Source: Sternotherus odoratus
Taxonomy: Eukaryota; Chordata; Testudines; Kinosternidae
Assembly: GCA_032164245.1 (NCBI GenBank)
Contig: JAVMKO010000004.1
Coordinates: forward strand, 38,293,626-38,357,625
Reading direction: 5' to 3'
Length of the DNA: 64,000 nt
Every line of letters begins with the position of its first letter. The stretch's first letter is position 1. Position numbers and translations under genes: made by a program. Positions 12,176-21,965 of this stretch are shown piece by piece. The notes beneath the pieces are model-generated. The model saw only the letters and a list, made by a program, of their open reading frames with translations. It made no database searches and was not told the origin of the DNA.

Positions 12176-12654
12176 TAAACCTTGGTCTGTATCTGTAATC
12201 TGTTTCTTGCTTTGCAGCACTTTTGCTGCTAGAAATAAGCCTGTGCCTTCTTGGACTCTACCTGGGCACACACCACTCTGCCCTCTGAAACTACCCCTAG
12301 TATAAGGTGCACCCATTAGGTTAGATTTTGTCTTTTAGTCTAGATAAGTTGTAATTTCATTTTGCATAGCTGTAGTTAAGTTAGGTTTAGGAAATTGCTT
12401 GCATTGTACCCTGTAAGTTAGCCTTAAAGAATTGTTGCATTGTGTTTTGATATTTGCTAATTTGTGTAGTTTTGGTTAAGTTAAATCATAGATAAGATTT
12501 TGCTGTGTTTTGTATAATTGTCTCTCTGCTGTCTGCCCTGTGTCTCTCTGAGTTTAAAAATCTCCCTCCTCCACGTGCTCCTCTTCCCCCATCCCCCAAC
12601 CTTTACTTCTCTGCTGTTTCTACTTACAGCCTGTCTTCTCTTTCTCTTTCTAGG

Positions 12655-13245
12655 TGTTGTGAGGTACTTTGGAGATTGCGAGACAAGGCACACACATGTG
12701 GTTAAGTAAATAAAGTAGGTGAGTTTATTGGAAGGTCCCGGTCCTGGCGCTGAGGGGGCTCATCAGATCAGCGCGACCGCAGAAGGAGTACCCGACCTCT
12801 TCGGAGCCGTAGGACGGGGAAAAGAGTAAGGAAAGCCCCAAAGATAGCCCACAGGAGTGGGCTTAAGTACACTCACACATTTACATCTCATACATATTTA
12901 TATCTCATTTGCAAGCAACAATTGATTGGTTACACTCAATGACTACGTACTTCTACTTTAGTTTCTCCAATTAGTTCCCCATGCGTTTGCTCTCACTCAG
13001 ACAGGGTAAACAGCTAGGAATTTGCTTTCAAGCACATAGAGATAACAAAGAGGGGCAGAGAACAGGAGGGAGACAAAACAAGGCAGTAGCAGGACTGTGT
13101 ACTGAGTTCATCCTCTCAAGAGATAACGAGCTACTGTTACCTTGAGAGTGCTGGTTATGGCCTAATGCCCTAACGAGGAGGGGGGCTGAGGGAGCGACTC
13201 CTACTCCTAGGCCTTGCACCGTCACAATGTCTTGCGCGTTCTACA
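12655..13245 (-). mobile_element. Solo LTR nested in the family-1 LTR
   Basis: A 591-bp unit begins TGTTGTGAGGTAC and ends CGTTCTACA. It is flanked by a perfect 5-bp duplication CTAGG (12650-12654 and 13246-13250). The sister LTR reads straight through this point (TTTCTAG then CATAAAACCCC, at about 36611-36625), so it is the paralogous empty site. On the minus strand there is an AATAAA signal (complement at 12724-12729) followed by about 70 bases to the end, which argues for minus orientation. It is unrelated to the other LTR families here. No internal region remains. Confidence 0.85.
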
Positions 13246-13664
13246 CTAGGATAAAACCCCATTGGTTACCCCCTTTTCTCTCTAATATACCTCACATTTT
13301 ACATTTACATTTTTACCTAAAAAATGTTGGTTATTTAACACACTTTATCCATGCTGTTAGTTGGTTATATGCTGCTGTGACACACTCTTTACATAGGAAT
13401 TGTTAGCTACCTGTTACATTTATACTTCAGTGTTAATTGGTTGTCTACTGTATTATACCCCACTGTATTGTACCCCACTATTGAAACCCCCTATCCCATT
13501 TACTAAAAGAAACCCCTCCCCAATTGTCTACTTTAACAAACCCCATACCTCTCACTATTGAATTTTCCCTGTTTTTGCATTTTCTTAATAAAGTTTATTT
13601 TGCACCCCACCTGTGTGGTAATTGCTCCCCAAGATCCCATATACCTGCTGGCAGGGACAATACA

Positions 13665-13906
13665 TAGCTAATTTGGTGCATAATTGGCCAATTTCTTGAC
13701 TGGTGTGCACATAGAGTATATAAACCTGGGCAATCTCTGGCTGTATTCATGACCCCTCAACTTTAAAACTGAGTCTCTAAATCTTTATTTCATAAGGCAG
13801 GAAAAAGGTTGGTGTCAATTATATGGCAAGTTCAGACCCAACCTGATGATCTGGAACAATATGGCTGACAGCAGGCCAGGGGAGTACTTGATTGTTCATA
13901 CACTGA
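13665..13906. other. No gene recognised
   Basis: Short interval between the LTR and the next MITE. No recognisable coding or repeat structure. Confidence 0.5.
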
Positions 13907-13908
13907 TA

Positions 13909-14005
13909 GAGTTGCCAGCCCTCCAGAATTGGCCTGGAGTCTCCAAGAATGATTATGTCATGTGATTAAATGTGGAGGAATATGTCCATTCAAAATTGGC
14001 AACCC
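13909..14005. mobile_element. 97-bp MITE, GGGTTGCCAA ends
   Basis: The left end GAGTTGCCAGCCCT is matched by the inverted right end ATTGGCAACCC. TA flanks each side (13907-13908 and 14006-14007). The interior reads GGCCTGGAGTCTCCAAGAAT and GATTATGTCATGTGATTAAA. I recall the same short element as abundant in turtles. It has no coding capacity. Confidence 0.68.
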
Positions 14006-14007
14006 TA

Positions 14008-16630
14008 TGCACTGCTGGCACCCCACAACATATAAAAAATGGGACTGACTGCCTGACTTTCTGCTGTGATGCCTGTGCTTATCAGGCTGATAGTTAAGCC
14101 CTCACCTGCTGATTTCTACTGCAGTGAACCATTTCCTGCTCTAAAGCTTTGTGTCTGTACTAAGTCACAAGACGCTACTTTGAGCCTCTTCTCTTCTATA
14201 GGGTTATATAACAGATGTAAAATTCAGTTCTGCATACTACATACATGTTTATGATATTAAACAGGATCTTTATTAAAAGGAAAAGCAATTAAAAAGTTGA
14301 CCACTGGGGCAAATGAGTAAGAATATATTTTCAGTAATCTCTGAAAATAATCTTACATTTAAACTGTGATTAAACAGAATGACTTTGTATTCTAGTATGT
14401 GGTGGGTGCAAGTTTAAGTGAGCTATATAATATGCGTCTCCTACTATGAATGTTTAAAGTAAGTTTTATTGCATGATGATTGAGCTGCATTAATCACAAT
14501 TAGAGAAGAGACTTTATCATTTTTATGCACGGTATCTGACCTTCCAAGGACTTGTGAAATTGCCTCAAGAGAGTAGGCAAAAATGATCTATTCCTTAGAC
14601 TTCTTATCTATATTCACCTTGAATAATGCTTAAAATAAAAATTGTGAAAGTATGTCTGAAATCTAAAGAAAACAGTAGCTATTATGATGAAACTGGCTGT
14701 GGCCTTTTATAGCTTTCTTTATCTTTTATGACTGCTCTGTTCCCTGCAGTGTATCTGTGAAGTGCAGAAAAAGTTCACAGCAGATGATTATACTAAGGTA
14801 CCAAAACTAGTGAAGTGTGAGATAATCTTTTGAGCTGAGAATTAGTGTCTCAGGCAACCAAGCGAGAAACCAAAGGGGAGTTATTCCTTCAGTAAAGTTT
14901 AACATCTAAGGCACACCTGAAGCTATAGCCCTTTATTACTGCTCAAATCAATACTTTTTCCATCTGCTTACATGTTAATAGAGGCTATTTTTATTGACAG
15001 TTACATGGGTCTTTAACTTAATACAGTGCAAATTCCTCAGATTCTAACATGCATAGATAGCATTTGATAATATTGCTAATGTTTATGGTGTCATTCTACA
15101 CATTAGACATATTTTCCCTTGAAATACACACAAGTGAGAGGGGGGAGATGTGTGAGATTCCATGGGTTCTGAATTTTCACACTTTATTAACTTACATTTT
15201 TACCCTTTATCCTACTAGATCCAAAACAATATTGCATTATTACTATGCAATAATTTTATTGAGGAACTTCTTCACCCTCTATTAAAATGCACCTACCTCT
15301 GTGGTTGAACTGGGAAACTTTTTAGCAACACACATCTTTATGATAAGGTTACTATTGAGGGGAAATGCTACAAAAAAAAAGCATTAAGAAAGAATGACAA
15401 TTATTTCAAGTAACAATATCATATCCTTTTGCTGTTCTTATGGAATGGGAAGTACTGCTTAGTGTCTTAGACGTTTACCACAGTATTCAGGTGTGTCTCT
15501 TGGTTCCTGTGATGTGAGAGAGTAAGGCCTTGTTAAGAGGAAGGTAACATAGACAGATATTAATCTCATATATGAGGATGACTTTGGGATTTGTAGTGTT
15601 TGGAAGAAGTCAAGAATCAGAAAGAATGGATACAGAAGAGAAAGTCCAGAATCAGATAGAGAACTTGTCCACACACTACAATTACAACCATATTAGGGAA
15701 CCCATTACAACATGGTTTTGGACTGTATGGCTCATCCAGCTCTGCCTTAAGCAGACAAATAGTTGGAGTTGTGGAAGCAGAGATAATGGGATGATGTTTT
15801 GGAAAGAGATTGAGAAAATATGCCCCTATGGTTCCTATAAAGGAGAGAGAGGTTTGGAAAGCAGTGGGGGAGTGGGGAAGGAAGAAATACATGATGACTC
15901 TAATTAAAATTAAAAATGTTATTCACTGATGGTTATTTATTTATTTAGGTAGGCTAGCCCAGTCAGTTCAAGATGTGAGGTTTTTAGAGTTGAAAACTTT
16001 TGGAAAATGTCTTCTTTTCTTCATATTTATTTTATCTTTGTTTCCCAAAACATAGCTGCTGGTTCAAATGTTTCTTTATCCTTATTCTTAAGTGTTCACA
16101 TTTTGCTCTATAAATATTGTGAAATTACACTTTTCATCTTTCAAGTATCCTCTTTTGGTTTGAGTCCTTTGTATTTTCACAACAAGAATTGACATTAAAT
16201 GTAGCTTCAACCGTTAAAGTATCAAGCCATAGATGATTATAGCTGTAAGGTTGTAGTAAAACACCTGCTATTCTAAACAGTCTTTAGATAATACAAACAC
16301 AACCTGCTTTATATGGGTAACTGACCCATTAATGATGTGCTAGAAAATACAAGTAAGAAGCCTGCTGCTATGTGAATTGAGTACTTACCACTGATTGGCC
16401 TTGGAAAAATCTGTCAATAGGATAATAAGAAATGATTTAAGAAAAACATTAAAAGTTAAAAACAAACTATTTATGGTGTTTGATCTACTATTTAAATGTG
16501 TGTGATTAAAACATACTAGCACAAAATGCTCTACCTGATTCTTTCCATGTTGTTAATGGTGACCAAATGAAGTAGTTGATATTTGTTAGTGTTTTTATAA
16601 AAATAATAGCTATTTCTTTTTAGCACTTTT
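14008..16630. other. No gene recognised
   Basis: AT-rich sequence. Reading frames up to 111 codons (for example 15572-15907) occur on both strands in the same place and have no recognisable domain, so I do not call them. No mobile element with clear ends was seen. Confidence 0.5.
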
Positions 16631-16639
16631 TAGCAGTAG

Positions 16640-16775
16640 ATCTCAAAATGCTTCACAACTTATTAATCTGTTTATTCTCCTGTGAGGTAGTCAAGCATTT
16701 TTATCTCTGTTTTACAGGTTGGGAGCTGAGGCACTAAGGGGCTAAAAGACATGCCCAAGGTCACACAAGTACTCC
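16640..16775 (+). repeat. MIR-like CORE-SINE relic
   Basis: The phrases TTTATCTCTGTTTTACAGGT, TGGGAGCTGAGGCACTAAGG and CATGCCCAAGGTCACACAAG are the hallmark core of MIR-type SINEs. The copy is diverged and has no clean ends. It is followed by a GT-rich microsatellite at 16787-16815. Confidence 0.7.
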
Positions 16776-17147
16776 TATGTTTAAAAGTGTGTGTGTGTGT
16801 GCATATGTGTGTGGGTAGTGTTTTCCAGTGATGTTTACAGAAGACAACTTCCTTCTTTCTGTGTATAAAACGCTCCCCAAATGAAAATGTCATTGTTTGT
16901 ACAAAGGCAAATAGAGTACCATAATACTCTTATTTTCTTGCATTGCTTGCAAAGAAAGAGTATCTTATTGAAGCTTCACCTGTCCATTTTTGTTTCTTTG
17001 TAATGGACCTGTGGTATAAAAATAACCATAATTACTGGTTAAATATGGCTTTGAAAAAAAGGAGGTGGTAAGCCATGTTACAATATGGTTTACTTTTACC
17101 AGTGAGAATAGTAGGAGGAAAAAAGAACATGTTGGAGAGCCATATAT

Positions 17148-17455
17148 TCATAGACTAGAATAATAGGGTTAGAAGGGACCTCAAGTGTCATCTGGTCTAA
17201 CCCTCTGCGAGATGCAAGATTGGTTGAGTCCAAACCATCCAGAACAGATGACTGTCCAGCTCTTTTTGAAAACCTACAGTAAAAAAGTTCCCACAACTTC
17301 CTTAGGCCATGTGTTCCACTGGCCTACTATTCTTACAGTTAGGAAATTGTTCTCCAGTTTATCAAGATCCTTCTGAATCTTAGGCCTATCCTCTGTACTT
17401 TTAGCACACCAACCCACCTTTGTGCCATCTGAAAACTTGATCAGTATGTTCTGTA
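17148..17455 (-). mobile_element. Outer CR1 LINE, 3' part (segment 1)
   Basis: The segment starts with the CR1 tail in complement (ATTCATAGACTAGAATAATA then GGGTTAGAAGGGACCTCAAG) and runs into CR1 reverse-transcriptase sequence (TTATCAAGATCCTTCTGAAT). A step from the 3' untranslated part directly to the RT part near 17355 suggests an internal deletion. At 17455 it is cut by a younger CR1 and resumes at 18960. No reading frame survives. Confidence 0.8.
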
Positions 17456-18959
17456 TCATAGAATCATAGAATATTAGGGTTGGAAGACTCCTCAGGAGTC
17501 CTCTTGTCTAATCCCCTGCTCAAAGCAGGACCAACACCAATGAAATCATCCCAGCCAGGTCTTTGACAAGCTGGGCCTTAAAAACCTCTAAGGATGGAGA
17601 TTCCACCACCTCCCTAGGTAACCAATTTTAGTGTTTCACCATCCTTCTAGTGAAATACTGTTTCCTGATATCCAACCTAGACCTCCCCCACTGCAACTTG
17701 AGACCATTGTTTCTTTTTCTGTTATCTGGCACCACTGAGAACAGCCGAGATCTATCCTCTTTGGAATCCCACTTTAGGTAACTGAAGGCTGCTGCTGTCA
17801 AGTCCCCCTCACTCTTCTCTTCTGTAGACTAAATAAGCCCAGTTCCCTTAGCCTTTCCTCATTAGTCACATGTCCCAGTCCCCTAAGCATTTCCATTGCC
17901 AACCACTGGATTCTCTCCAATTTGTCCACATCCCTTCTGTAGTGGGGGGACCAAAACTGGACACAATACATCAGGTGTGACTTCACCAATGCTGAATCAA
18001 TGGAAATAATCACTTCCCTCGATCTGCTGGCAATGCTCCTACTAATACAGCCCAATATGTGTTCTTGTCAACAAGGTCAGATTGCTGACTCATATCCAGG
18101 TTCTCATCCACTGTAATCCACAGGTCCTTTTCTGCAGAACTGCTGCTTAGCCAGTCTGTAGCAGTGCATGGGATTCTTCCTTCCTAAGTGCAGGACTCTG
18201 CACTTGTTCTTGTTGAACCTCATCAGATTTCTTTTTGCCCAGTCCTCCAATTTCTCTAGCTCTATTCTGGAACCTAACTCTACCCTCCAGTGTATCACTC
18301 CCCTCCCTTTAGTTTCATCTGCAAACTTGCTGATGGTGCAATTCATCCCATCATCAAGATAATTTAAAAAGATGTTGAAAATAAGAGCCAAACGACTGAC
18401 CCCTGGGACACTGTACATGATACTGGCTGCCAAGTACACAGCAAGCCGTTGATCACTACCCATTGAGCCTGACAATCTAGCCAGCTTTCTTTTAATTTTA
18501 TATTCAATTCATCCAGTCCATACTTCTTTAAATTGCTTGCAAGAATACTGTGAGACTCGTATCAAGAGCTTTGCTAGAGTCAAGATGTATCACATGCACC
18601 ACTTTCCCCATATCCACAGAGCCAGTTATCGCATCATAGAAGGCAATCAGGTTGGTCAAGCATGCCCATGTTGACTGTCCCCGATCACATTCCTTTCCTC
18701 CAACTGTTTCAAAATGGATTCCTTGAGGACCTGCTCCATGATTTTGCTAGGAGCAGACTGAAGTGAGGCTGACCAGTCTGTAGTTTCCCAGATTCTCTTT
18801 CTTCCCTTTCCTAAATATAGGCACTATATTTGCCTTTTTCAAATTGTCTGGGACCTCGCCAAATCACCACCCATTTTCAAAGATAATGGCCAAAGACTTT
18901 GCAATCACATCAGCTGACTCCTTCAGCATCCTTGGATGCATTAGATCTGGACCCATAGG
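17456..18959 (-). pseudogene. Inner CR1 LINE, 5'-truncated, broken reverse transcriptase
   Basis: A CR1 3' end on the minus strand. The octamer tail (complement TCATAGAATCATAGAAT) is at 17456-17472. Going upstream come the C-terminal CR1 segment (complement of 17798-18055, with HLMYCVQFWSPHYRRDVDKL and EERLRELGLFSLQKRR) and then reverse-transcriptase sequence (complement of 18104-18475). In the latter, the catalytic FADD box reads FADE (about 18325-18314), so the second aspartate is lost. Frames are interrupted by stops and shifts. The element ends near 18959. The bases CTGTA occur at both junctions (17451-17455 and 18960-18964), compatible with a short target duplication. It lies inside an older CR1. 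Confidence 0.85.
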
Positions 18960-19473
18960 CTGTACCTAGATCCAGATCATTCATAAATATATTTAACAAC
19001 ACCAGGCTCAGAATAATACACTGTGAAACCCCACTTGAGATCTCTGTCTAATCCAACATCATTCCATTATTAGTTACTCTTTGTGGTTGTTTCAACAATT
19101 ATGTATCTATTTAATGAAAATTCTGTTGATCCCACATTTCTCCAGTTTACTTATCAGGATGTCATATAGGACTTTGTCAAAAGCTCTGTCGAAGTCCAGG
19201 TATATTATGTACAATCCACCAAATCAGTTACCCTGTTAAAGAAGGAAATCAAGCAGTTTTTGCATGATTTGTTCTTCATGAATCCATGCTGGCTATTAGT
19301 GATTACCCCAATCATCCTCCAAGTATTCACAAATTGAATGTTTTATACAATTCATTATATCAAAGTCAGTCTGACTGATAGTTTCATAGTTTCCCAGCTC
19401 ATCCTTTTCCCTCTTTTTATAGATGGGCACAATGTTAGCCCTTCTCTGGTCTTCCATGACCTCTCCTGTCATG
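18960..19473 (-). mobile_element. Outer CR1 LINE, segment 2
   Basis: The CR1 interrupted at 17455 resumes here: AGATCCAGATCATTCATAAA, then GACTTTGTCAAAAGCTCTGT, CGAAGTCCAGGTATATTATG and ATCCATGCTGGCTATTAGTG. These are minus-strand CR1 reverse-transcriptase phrases in the right order. The end near 19473 is approximate. Many small lesions make it non-coding. Confidence 0.78.
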
Positions 19474-19721
19474 TTTTAGTCTAATTTACCAGAGTTTAGA
19501 CATGTCACTTTGACATGACGTGTTCTATTTTTCTGCCATAGATACAAAAAATAAACCTTCAAAGACAGGATGGTTTTTTTCCTAAAAGATATGTTCTTGG
19601 TCAAACAAATTAATTCAGGGAAGTCCATGGGCCCCTGTTGTGCACAAGGTCAGACTATTTGATGTTTTAGCTTCATAGTCTATGAATAACATGGATTTGG
19701 TCATAGCCATTGTTGTAACAG

Positions 19722-19726
<5 letters not shown>

Positions 19727-19770
<44 letters not shown>
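19727..19770. repeat. (TG)n microsatellite
   Basis: About 20 uninterrupted TG units, the longest pure dinucleotide run in the window. Confidence 0.92.
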
Positions 19771-21680
19771 ACGGGGATGGTGAGTCTCTAGTTTTGGTGC
19801 TGGTTGAAGGACCTTATGGCAGTCAGGATTGCAGATTTAGTTTATTTTCTAAGAGATAGGGATTTTAACTTGTTTTTTTATTTTAATTTTCCAAAGTTAG
19901 TTTTTGATATTTGAATTAAGAACTGACTGTGTATAGACAAATATTTGGCATTTAGTCTCAATGGCTGGTTTGTAGCTGATATGGTCTTACAGTCATAATA
20001 CCTAGAGTTGATAGATTGGCGATACTCAGAAATAGAAAGAACTTTAATTGATTGGGTCTTTCTAAGGTCATGCCAATTTGGAGGATTTGCTGAGTGAGGC
20101 TGCTGGATCACTGCATACAGCATATTAAACCCTCATTTGCTTTCAGCCATAGAGAGATTTTTCCCACTGAATTGTGATCAGAATCAAAATTTCATTTTCT
20201 TACTGGACAGACTTGCTTATATTCTGTTTAATTATCTGTCTAGCTTATGTGTCACCTAAGAAATTAAAATCTCCTGGCAACAACAGCACTCTATAGAGTT
20301 CTATTTCAAATCAGGATCTGGTACATCGGGAGAAGGCGCTTCAGGAAGCAATAAGCACACAACAGCTGTTTCCTACCCCTGCCCATGCTGCCACTGATAT
20401 TTCAGAGTCACTTGTTACAGCTGAGCCAACTGGTGCCATTTTTTAAAGGTGACTGGCAGAATAAACAAAAATAATGTTTTTTCCTTATGCTGATTCCTAT
20501 GTTGCTTAATAATGCCAAAGTAATGGGCATGGTATAAATGCATTAACAAAGTAGAAACAAAGATTTCTAAAATTTTAATAATTTATCTGGTTTTAGATAG
20601 ATTTGTAGAAAGGATTTTGATTTTTCTCTCCTTTTCTAGAAGATTTTAGAAAGCACTTTGGTGCTCTTAATGGTAATGTTATACATAAGGCAGTGATTTA
20701 AATTGCAGCACTCCTTGCCCCTCCACTATTGCACTCTGTTGACTTTATTTAATCAGTGCCTACCCAAGATTAACACTTGGCTGAAGTTGAAGCCAGGAAA
20801 AATGTAGATATTACTGTTTTTTTCAGGTGAATGTATTTTAGAGCCCTTGCTGTATCCATAATGTTGCCCTCTCTTGAGGTCTTCTGCTGTCAAATTAAAT
20901 TGTAATCTTGGGGTCATGCTACAGAATACCTGTATAGATGTGGCTGAAGAAAACCACTGTCTTCCCATCTACATTTATCTAGAAGTCAGTCCCATTCTCT
21001 GGGCTCAGTCTGACCTCAGTGATCTATGCATTTGTAACCTCTGATTTGACAATTGCAACTCTTGAATGTTCACCCCATCCCCTGTAGGATGCTTGGGTAG
21101 GGCAGAGAAAGGCAAAGTAGTGGACTCTGCTTCCAGACATTTTCTAACTTTAAGCAAACAAGCTTTAATATGTTGCCATTTGTTCATAAGGCATGGGTTT
21201 ACCACCCTGAAAATACCTTTTTTTTTTTTTAAAAAAAATGGGTATTTAATTTGTCTGAGCAAATCCTATCTACAAGAAGGTTTGGCATTTTATATAATGA
21301 AAATACTAGGTTATTTCGCTTTTTTTTTTGTTTTCTGCTTTGGTCATGCTCTGTCTATTACTGTTTCAACTCTGCCAATCAACACTTATGAGTGAGTCAC
21401 TTGCTCTGGTTTTTTTTCTTTCTTTTAAAGCAAATGTGCTTTGTTTGTGATTAAAACCTACCGGTTCTACTGCTGTTTAATCCCCAGTGGGGATTATACT
21501 TAGTTTGAGTCAGGCTTCTGACTAATTTACAATCTCCAATTACTGCTGGGTGTTTAACTGGAAAGGGACCACCTAAAATGCTTATTCAAAGCTGGGAGGG
21601 GAAGTTGTGAAATTTTCAGTATATTTTTTAACTAAAGACTAAAAGAAAAGACTAAAAGTTGCATCAAATGACTTCTTATA
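19771..21680. other. No gene recognised
   Basis: AT-rich DNA with a T/A homopolymer pair near 21215-21238. Frames of 71-109 codons at 20753-21395 overlap on opposite strands and contain homopolymer-encoded Lys or Phe runs. Not called. Confidence 0.5.
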
Positions 21681-21689
21681 GATAGGAAT

Positions 21690-21965
21690 TGTATATACTG
21701 TATCAGACCAGTGGTCCATCTAGTCACATTTTGTGTCTCTGGCCATGACTGAATACCAGAAGCTTCAGGGAAAAACCTTGTGGGGAACAATTGTGATATA
21801 ACATGCCCCTTACAGAAGTTTCTTCTTAATCTCTGTAATATTAATTTGATTTATACCATGAAGCATGAGAATTTATCTCTCTCCATTTTTAAACCTGTTT
21901 TCCACCTGAACATCTAATTCTGTTTTGAATCCTAGTAAGTTATTGGTCTCGGTGATGCTCCATGC
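21690..21965. repeat. CR1-related interspersed repeat fragment
   Basis: Contains TGTATCAGACCAGTGGTCCA then TCTAGTCACATTTTGTGTCT, ATACCAGAAGCTTCAGGGAA and ATTATTCATGCATTGTGGGG. I recognise ATCAGACCAGTGGTCCATCTAG as a frequent sauropsid repeat, probably CR1-derived. It is diverged, with no reading frame and approximate ends. Confidence 0.55.

Larger units (their letters stand above)
10860..13659 (+). mobile_element. Solo LTR, family 1, copy A (contains a nested LTR)
   Basis: The unit starts TGTCTGTTACAG and ends GCAGGGACA, so the tips TGTC and GACA are inverted repeats. A perfect 5-bp target duplication ATACA flanks it (10855-10859 and 13660-13664). A polyadenylation signal AATAAA at 13587-13592 lies about 70 bases from the 3' end and sets the + orientation. 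There is no internal gag-pol region, so this is a solo LTR left by recombination. It is long: about 2.2 kb once the nested LTR at 12655-13245 is removed. It carries two internal tandem arrays. The sister copy at 34963-37025 has the same ends but different array lengths. Whether the parent was an endogenous retrovirus or a Ty3-like element cannot be told from the LTR alone. Confidence 0.88.

Noticed and set aside
15572..15907. Reading frame of 111 codons on the + strand
   Set aside because: An opposite-strand frame of 91 codons covers the same place. No domain, no conserved motif and no splice context.
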